This document shows positions 57,530 through 64,000 of a DNA stretch of 64,000 nucleotides, piece by piece. A program made the translations under genes and the position numbers. The notes beneath the pieces were generated by a model. That model searched no databases. It worked only from the letters and a program-made list of their open reading frames with translations, and had not been told where the DNA came from. Within the stretch, counting starts at the first letter, position 1, and every line of letters starts with the position of its first letter. The stretch is from Apis mellifera (lineage: Eukaryota; Arthropoda; Insecta; Hymenoptera; Apidae): assembly GCF_003254395.2 (NCBI RefSeq), contig NC_037638.1, forward strand, positions 19,829,207-19,893,206, in the 5' to 3' direction.

Positions 57530-58380
57530 CGAGGAATGCTATTGCTTCCTCAAAAATAGCGATAGATACATCCGCTTCTGGGATGTGCCAAATATAACAC
57601 TCGACTATAACGTATCGTATATATACACGGATTATTATTACTAAAAAGTAATCTAGAGAAAATCTAGAGAATAAATGGGGTACGTACGAAAATGATGGAA
57701 AGAATAATTCTTTCCGTCTAGAAGAGGATAGAATTCATTCTCCAAGTTTCGTGGGGAGACTCGTTCCAACCGAGGAGATCTTTTTGCGCCATCAAAGGAA
57801 TCGCGTGTAACGATCGCGACCTCCTCCTCCTCCTCCTTCTCCTATGGTCGTTGCTCGCCGGAGCGGATATTTGGATCGCGAGCGGAAGAAAGTCGCGCAA
57901 TAGCGATGAAGGAAGAGAAGGTTAATCTCGGTGTGAAAAAAGTTGGGAACGAAGACCGACCGACCGGCTCGTTCCTTTATAGTTTTTATCGCCTCCTTCT
58001 CCTCCGTTAAGCCGTAACGTCGCCACGATTTTCGAGAGCCGAATATCTTTCTTTAGTTCTGTGTTTACAGTCGGGATGCACGTTGCACTTTTCGCGATCG
58101 CGAAGAAATTTAAATATTATTTTTTATCCGGTCAAGCGGCGACTCGATGGAACGAAAGCTGCTGCTGCAACGTAACTGTTGGCTGCGGCGTGAAAAAAAC
58201 AATGCGGGGAAAAAAGTTTCTCCGGCAGGCAAAAAAGCTGTGCGCCGCTTGCAACAGCATGATTTTAAGCACGAGTACTTTCGCGATTCTTTATTGTTCT
58301 TCTAATAATAGGTTGGGAGAAAGAGGGAGAGGGGAGAGAGAGGCCAAAGAAAGTAAGATTTCTTTTCTTTTTGACATTGA
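57530..58380. other. Non-coding sequence
   Basis: A CTC repeat lies at 57819-57841. 58060-58300 is complex, open in one frame, unrecognised. 58318-58345 is purine-rich. Confidence 0.45.
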
Positions 58381-58785
58381 ACGGAACGAGGTTTGATTTA
58401 TTTTCCGATCTCTCTCTACGATGAATATTAAGTATTCGCAAAAAAAAAAGTTGGGAGGAGAAATTGAATGAGAAATAATATATAGTTTTGAGGAAGGATT
58501 TTAGAGAGAGAGAGAATTTCGTCTAATTTCGAGAGTCGGAAAAATTTATTTCTTTTTCTTTTTTTTTATACGGTTTATTGATGAATATATAATGGAATTT
58601 CAGTAAAATTTTAACAAATTTTTTTGCCATCGAAACGGAACCAAGTTTTGATTTATTTAAACGTGTGCGATGAATATTAGATCGCCGGGAAAGAGGACTT
58701 TCGAATAAAATTTTAAAGATTTATTCGATACGTTCTGCCGGAGAAAGGAATTTTTTCGAGAGTCGAAAAATTTCTGCAGGAGGTT
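58381..58785. repeat. Diverged tandem duplication
   Basis: Ordered words recur at two places. CGGAACGAGGTTTGATTTATTT (58382 onward) recurs as a near match from 58636; CGATGAATATTA (58419) recurs as CGATGAATATTAG (58668); TTCGAGAGTCGGAAAAATTT (58528-58547) recurs as TTCGAGAGTCGAAAAATTT (58756-58774). Offsets of 254, 249 and 228 bp indicate two units separated by indels. Both are AT-rich and non-coding. Confidence 0.55.
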
Positions 58786-60094
58786 GACGAATTATTTACG
58801 CCTCGCAGAGGAATTTAATCGTGGAAGAAGAGGAAAAGGTATCTCGAATTAGCAAAATTGTTATACGACGATACACGAATTTCCAAAGAAAGAGGAGGAT
58901 ATATATCATCGATCGAACTAAGAAAGAAATCGTTATCGCGGATCGATATCTCCTTTGGAATCTCGACATTGGGTTCATCTTCGAGTTCACCAGACGACGA
59001 AGACGTGTCACCGGTTCAAAGTGTCGACCAAGGCGAGAAACTTCTCGACAAGTCGGGCAAATTGACTTGGCCGGAATTCTCCAGGAATTCGGTTGATTTT
59101 CGATCCAAAGCTTGATCCATCCTCGCGTTAATCGTTATTTATACGAGAAACCTCGTTCTCGATTCGAAATTGTGATTCATCCCGTAACTCAGACTTATTT
59201 ATCGAGAAATGGATCGAAACGAACGATCTATCTATGGAGAAATTGTTATACGATCCATACGACGATTGGTGGGCATCTGTCGAAAAACTCTCAAACGATT
59301 CTTTCCCTTTCGACGTTCCCACTTCTACCTCGCCTTGATTCGATTAAACCAGAGTGAGAAAAGAGGTTCCATTTAGCAAAAGGGGAGAGGGGAGGGGTGA
59401 AAATCCACCCTTCTTTTCGATTTTCGAGCTAAAAGGCCGAGATAAAGATTGACGGGGAACAACGGCCGCTTACTTTCTCTAAATATTTGCCGAAGCAGAG
59501 AAAGTACCACCTACCCTTTGTCGTTCATTGTTCGCCAGCTCCGTGTCATTCATCCTTATTTCCACTTCTATCCACTTTGTCCAATCATCTGTTCTCGATT
59601 GAACGGAGGAAAGAAACAAAGGAAACCCTCTTCGAATCCAAAAATTCTCCAAAATATCTTTAACGATCGTTGTTGCAACAATTACAACGCGTACTTATTT
59701 TTCATCCTAGTCGGGGAAAAAAAAATAATTTTTCCCAGCCAATAGGGGAACGTTATTACACGGCTCCAATTTTTCGCCTCTCTCACATCTAGGGGATCTT
59801 CCCTTACCCTCCCCGCTTCCCGGCTTCCCTTAATCTCTCTCATTCTGTTTATTTGCATCATTTATCAGCCTCTCCCTTCGTGACAGAGGGAGCGAGCTCG
59901 TCGTTGGGTAGAGAACGGCAGTTTAGAAGCAGCGAGACGGAGAAACCGGTGCACGAGAAAGGGTGGAGGGGGTGGTGCAGCGTACAGAGAAAGAGAGAGG
60001 GAAGTGAGCTTCCGTGCGTGCATCTGGTCGTTGGAAAAACGAGGGAAAAGAAATTTTTCGAGCGGTGTCGGTTTCGAAGCGAAGCGTTGCTGCG

Positions 60095-60120
60095 CCAGCC
60101 AGCCAGCCAACCAACCAGCC
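60095..60120. repeat. (CCAG/CCAA)n tetranucleotide repeat
   Basis: About six tetramer units. The Trp/Gly/Leu repeat peptide readable on the minus strand derives from it. Confidence 0.88.
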
Positions 60121-60420
60121 ACGTTTTACCAACAGTTCCTCCTTCCAGCTTCGCCTGCCTTCTCCATTTTGCTCTGTCCCGCGGCATTAATAGAAGCGTG
60201 GAGGAGGGGGAGGATCGACGAGCCTTCTCTCAGTACCGATGGAACTTAATTTAACGTGTATCCTCACTTCATCCCTTCCGGTCGAAATCTGCGTTGGCGA
60301 GCTACAACAAGTTACATCGCTTCTTTTCTCCCTTTTTTTTTTTTTTCTTTCCCTCGCAGAAAATTCTTCGCTCCGAGCGATTCGTTCGCGAATCGGATTT
60401 CAAAGTTTTTCTCGTTCATT

Positions 60421-60442
60421 CTCTCTCTCTCTCTCTCTCTCT
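60421..60442. repeat. (CT)11 microsatellite
   Basis: A perfect dinucleotide run. Confidence 0.93.
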
Positions 60443-61589
60443 TCCCCTTCGAGTTTTCTGAATTCCGTTCCGCCTATTCATAGAATCGAAGAGAATCTTT
60501 CGAATTCTCGTTTCGGAGAATCGGTCGCGCGAGCGGATTTTTCCTTCTTTTCGCGCCTTTTTCATGGAGCGAAACTTGGTTTCTTTTTTTTCTCTCTCTC
60601 GTAGAGAGAGCATATTCACGCAATTTCACGGTATAAGGTGGAAACTTGTTATGGATATTGGAAGCGTGGGTGGGCGTGGGTAACGTATTGGACGTGTAAC
60701 GTGGGGGATCGATCGGGGGGGGGGAGGCTGCGAAGATTCGGGAGCGGATTGGCCTGGCCACCTTTTATCCGGTTCCAAGAGCATTAGCGTAACTTTGGGG
60801 AAATTGATGTTTTTTACGTCAGGGAGGGAAAGTAATTCAACGAGTGGCCATGTACGGGCGTGCAGGAATCGGCGAATAGCAGCGGCCTGCAGAAACCGCT
60901 TTTTCTCCGCCCGCTGGTAATGCAAAGCTTTTCACCGAGGAATTCTTCTACGTCGTTTTTTGGCCTCCTCCCCTTTTGCCCCGTATCCGCGGCTTCCACC
61001 TCTCTCTCTCCCTCCCTCGTCGCGGTAAAGAAACCTTTTCTTCGAATTAAGCAAATGGCGATTCACGGGGAATGGGGGAAACGGCTGACCCGTTGCTGAT
61101 TCGTATCGCCAACGGCGTCTGTCGATCCTCCCGAGACGGACGACGATGGATGGATGCGGCGTGGTGGAATAAATTGGCGAAAGAAAGAGAGAAAGAGAGA
61201 AAGAAAAAGAGGAAACGAGGGCGAAAATCCGGTCGAGAACGATCCATTATTACGATCCGTAATACGCTGATCTTACTCGTTAAATCGTTTGCCTCTACGT
61301 AATAATGTGTATACGATTCTGAAATTATCGCGTCGCGTCCCCATATTTTGCCTCCCCCTACGTTCTCTTTTTTTTTTTTTATTTTCTCGCGCCTCGAGCG
61401 AGAACGCCAGAGCCAGAGTATCTCGATAATCCAGTTGTAAATAACGAGCCGTTAAATTCCGAATGTTGGCAGGGTAATGTCGATAATCGGGGATTTTGCC
61501 CGATCGTCGGGCCGAGGATGATTTGTGCTGCCTGATCGATCCGACTTGCGGTGTGCGGTGTCGGTGGCGGATACCGAAAAACGCCTCCT

Positions 61590-61611
61590 CCCTCCCTCCC
61601 TCCCTCCCTCC
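61590..61611. repeat. (CCCT)n tetranucleotide repeat
   Basis: About five units in a C/T-rich stretch. Confidence 0.9.
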
Positions 61612-61741
61612 TCCCGTTTAAATAAATATTAAACGCGGATGATTTTTCGCACGCCGATAATCGAATCTCGTTTCAACTTAATTTGACGGTCGTCGATTTT
61701 TCCCAATCCATCCCTTTCCTTCGTTGCGACGAATACGAATG

Positions 61742-61767
61742 ATAATAATAATAATAATAATAATAAT
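61742..61767. repeat. (ATA)n trinucleotide repeat
   Basis: About eight units of AAT/ATA. Confidence 0.93.
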
Positions 61768-62142
61768 TGGAACATGGACACCGTGGAGGTGTTTTAATTA
61801 TCGCGGCCGAGAAACGGATTCCTTGGTCGGCGAGAAAGAGAGATCCTCGTGGTGGCGTGAGCGGGGAGGCGAGAGGAAGCGGGCGAGGAAGGGATTAGAA
61901 AGCGCGAGATGACGGTAGCCTCGTTTCTCGCAAAAATAATTTCGTCCCGTAAAGAGAGTGCCCCGAGGGAGTCTGGCACGGTTCCCTGGCTTCTTCGTTC
62001 TCCTATCTTTTTTTCCTTTTTATTTCAAAGAGGCGAAACCTCTCGCGAAACTCCTTTTCCTTTCAACCGCGTCTTCAACGCGCAACGGGAATCCTTCTCT
62101 CGAGAGAACGTTGGAACGAGAGGATCCCGAGTGGAATTTAAT
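61768..62142. other. Non-coding sequence
   Basis: CG-rich and purine-rich mix, with a frame open from 61909 but no recognised product. Confidence 0.45.
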
Positions 62143-62167
62143 CTTTCTTTCTTTCTTTCTTTCTTTC
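62143..62167. repeat. (CTTT)n tetranucleotide repeat
   Basis: Six perfect units. Confidence 0.92.
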
Positions 62168-64000
62168 GAGGGAACAATCGATTCGAAATAATCTCGATTT
62201 CCCGCCAAATTTCTTTTTCCATATACACGACGTGGCGAGGAGTGCATCCTCCGTTCGAAAGGGGAAAGATAGAGTGGCACGGAATTCTCCACTTTATTTC
62301 ACGCGTTGATTCCTTTTTCTCGCTCGACGCGCCTCGTAATTTGCCTTTTCGAAAGGGAAGCAAAGTTTTTCCAATTTCGCGGACCGCGACACTGCGACAG
62401 AAGAGAGAGGAACGTGCGTTACTGTCTTTCGCTCTCCCCCCTCCCTCCTCCTCTTTTGTTAAATTGAGTTTGAACCCTGAGGAGACTCCTCCTTCTACGT
62501 TCTTCCGCAGCGTCTGATTCTACGACTTTAATCTTTCCTTGCGCGCGCGTGTGTGTGTGTGTGTGCACCTGCACACTATCGGCCGGCTAACAAATCCTCC
62601 ACTTGTATTCGAGTAATGGGGTGGTGGTGCAAATTATGCACCTCCTTTCTTCTCGAAAACTTACTCTTTTTCTCTTCCCGAAAATCGAGAGCTTCGATTC
62701 TTTGGAAACGTGGGAATTTGTAAAATTCCCTTCCTGCCACGGATCCTCTATCAGGGAGGAGAAGGAGATATCCTCGTGGACGTAGCATGGTTGGATAGTG
62801 GACGGTTAGTGGAGTAGCAAGAAGGAAGAGAAAAGAAGAAGAAGAAGAAGGGATTTTCTCTTGAGACAGCCTCGATTTCCTCCGACACGATTTTCCAAGG
62901 TCTTCTGGGTTTGCAATGTAATTCTAGGAAGAAGTCGCGGGCGAAGGAAGGGAGAAGGAGAAGGGAAACGGGGAGCGCGAGACAAAGAGACGACTAAGAG
63001 ATTGTCTTTGAGAGATGTTTCCCTGGCCTCGTCCCGGGGGAATATTTTTAGAAACGCGCGTTGCAAGGAAAATTTTTCCAAGCTTCGATGAGTTTGGAGG
63101 GGTGGGCCGATTTTAATTCAACTTGGATTACTTGGACGCGGCGAAAACGGCGCCAACTTTTCCTGGTGATCAACCGTGTGAATCCCCGTGAAAAAGGAAT
63201 CGAGCGAAGGGAAAATGGGAGGAAATACAACGTGGAAAAGTGTAGCGGAAATCTTTTCTAAAAATTTACCAGGAGATATAACTTTTTCGACGATTGTTGT
63301 TCTGTATTTACAAATCTGCTTTGTCGGATTTCATTCGTGAAAAATTACTTCGGTACCAAGAATTTTCTCGAATTTTCAGTAAATAAAAATACACTTGCGT
63401 ATATACGAGAGAAGAAGGATCGAATCTATTCTGTCAACGATCGAGGAAGAGCGAAATAAAATAGGAGGAGGAGGGGAAATAAAAATTAGGGCGGTACCGT
63501 TTTCGTTTGTCTGAATCGACAAGCGGCGCTCGTCGATGTCCGATGGTATCTTGGGATATTTAAAAAAAAGGGGAAAAAATCTCACGCCATTTTCTTCCAC
63601 CCCTTCGCCTCCCTCCGAGCTGACACCCGCGACAAAAGCCTCGGTCGCCATCACGGGGACGCAAACTGCAAAAGGCATTACTCATTTATTTGAATGCATC
63701 GCACGCTCTGCCTAGCTAGCTTTTGGAGCCTCGACCTTTGTTTAGCCGGATTAACTTCATACGCCGACATTCTCCTTTTAACCGTGACACTGCCCGCGAA
63801 TTTGTTCGCAAATTTACGAGCGAAAAATACGAGGGGAGATAAGATAATAAAAAAAAAAAAAAAGAAAAGAAAAGAAAAAAAAACTAGTACTTTGCGAGTA
63901 CTATAAAATTACGACCGGGAGGAGGAATTAAATAATTTTCGTACACCGGATCGCCGGTTTTTGTTCGAACGAGGCTCGTCCTCGAGACACGAAGTGGTTT
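62168..64000. other. Non-coding sequence to the window end
   Basis: (GT)n at 62549-62563, (GAA)n at 62833-62851, purine-rich at 62935-62990, A-rich at 63848-63882. Remaining sequence is complex and unrecognised. No gene is seen running off the window edge. Confidence 0.45.

Larger units (their letters stand above)
58786..61589. other. Non-coding sequence
   Basis: 59100-59380 is complex. 60095-60120 is an imperfect (CCAG/CCAA)n repeat. T run at 60336-60349, (CT)n at 60421-60442, G10 at 60715-60724. 61430-61570 is tract-free with a GCCCGA/TCGGGC stem (61498-61512). No gene recognised. Confidence 0.45.

Overview
This 64 kb window reads as eukaryotic nuclear DNA that is mostly or entirely non-coding. 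It is packed with simple-sequence repeats (GA/CT, AT, GT, CTC, GTC, GAAT-C and tetranucleotide tracts), long pure purine or pyrimidine runs, poly-A/T/C/G runs and abundant CpG words (CGATCG, TCGA). There is no bacterial-style gene packing, ribosome-binding-site pattern, operon, phage gene or CRISPR array. I infer an arthropod, most likely an insect and possibly a hymenopteran, because intermediate GC with common CpG and many short microsatellites suits bee and ant intergenic DNA. That assignment is low confidence: no protein-coding gene anchors it.

No open reading frame is convincing as a conserved protein. The long ones (46337-47530 and the overlapping frames at 21643-22593) are open on both strands, rich in Arg/Ser/Pro/Leu, and run through microsatellites. 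Two short frames are kept as doubtful curiosities: 53242-53499, which holds a perfect in-frame 66 bp duplication, and 56138-56377, where a CTG tract encodes a poly-Leu stretch resembling a signal peptide. Genuine spliced exons could be hidden here; they cannot be called by eye.

Layout. 1-1000 holds an 86 nt imperfect hairpin of pre-microRNA size (56-141) and an AT-rich segment bounded by a perfect 17 bp inverted repeat (646-936), a candidate miniature transposable element. 1-8.7 kb is otherwise tract-rich unique DNA with twin hairpins at 6.25 kb. A (GA)42 microsatellite at 8.76 kb abuts a promoter-like island (8846-9150), followed by a more complex segment at 9.36-9.56 kb. 10-22 kb has tract-rich DNA, a CCAAT/CRE/TATA cluster near 15.05 kb, a TATA-like motif at 16.58 kb shared exactly with 8.23 kb, and a CRE plus a 16 bp palindrome at 18.1-18.5 kb. 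22-31 kb has a GC-rich island, several hairpins, and a diverged local duplication of a homeodomain/GATA-like segment (30.4 and 30.9 kb). 33-41 kb is more AT-rich and carries a degenerate tRNA-Ser-like sequence (35.12-35.18 kb) and a 65 bp direct repeat (38.25 and 39.41 kb). 41-64 kb returns to tract-rich DNA with a strong hairpin at 50.78 kb, the 66 bp tandem duplication at 53.3 kb and a diverged tandem duplication at 58.4-58.8 kb.

Taken together, islands of complex sequence rich in TAAT, GATA, E-box and hairpin motifs sit between low-complexity tracts. This is what a large intron or intergenic regulatory region would look like, but the regulatory reading is inference. No new multi-gene biological system is supported by this sequence. 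The most testable novelties are the 5' hairpin, the inverted-repeat element, the tRNA-like sequence and the local duplications.
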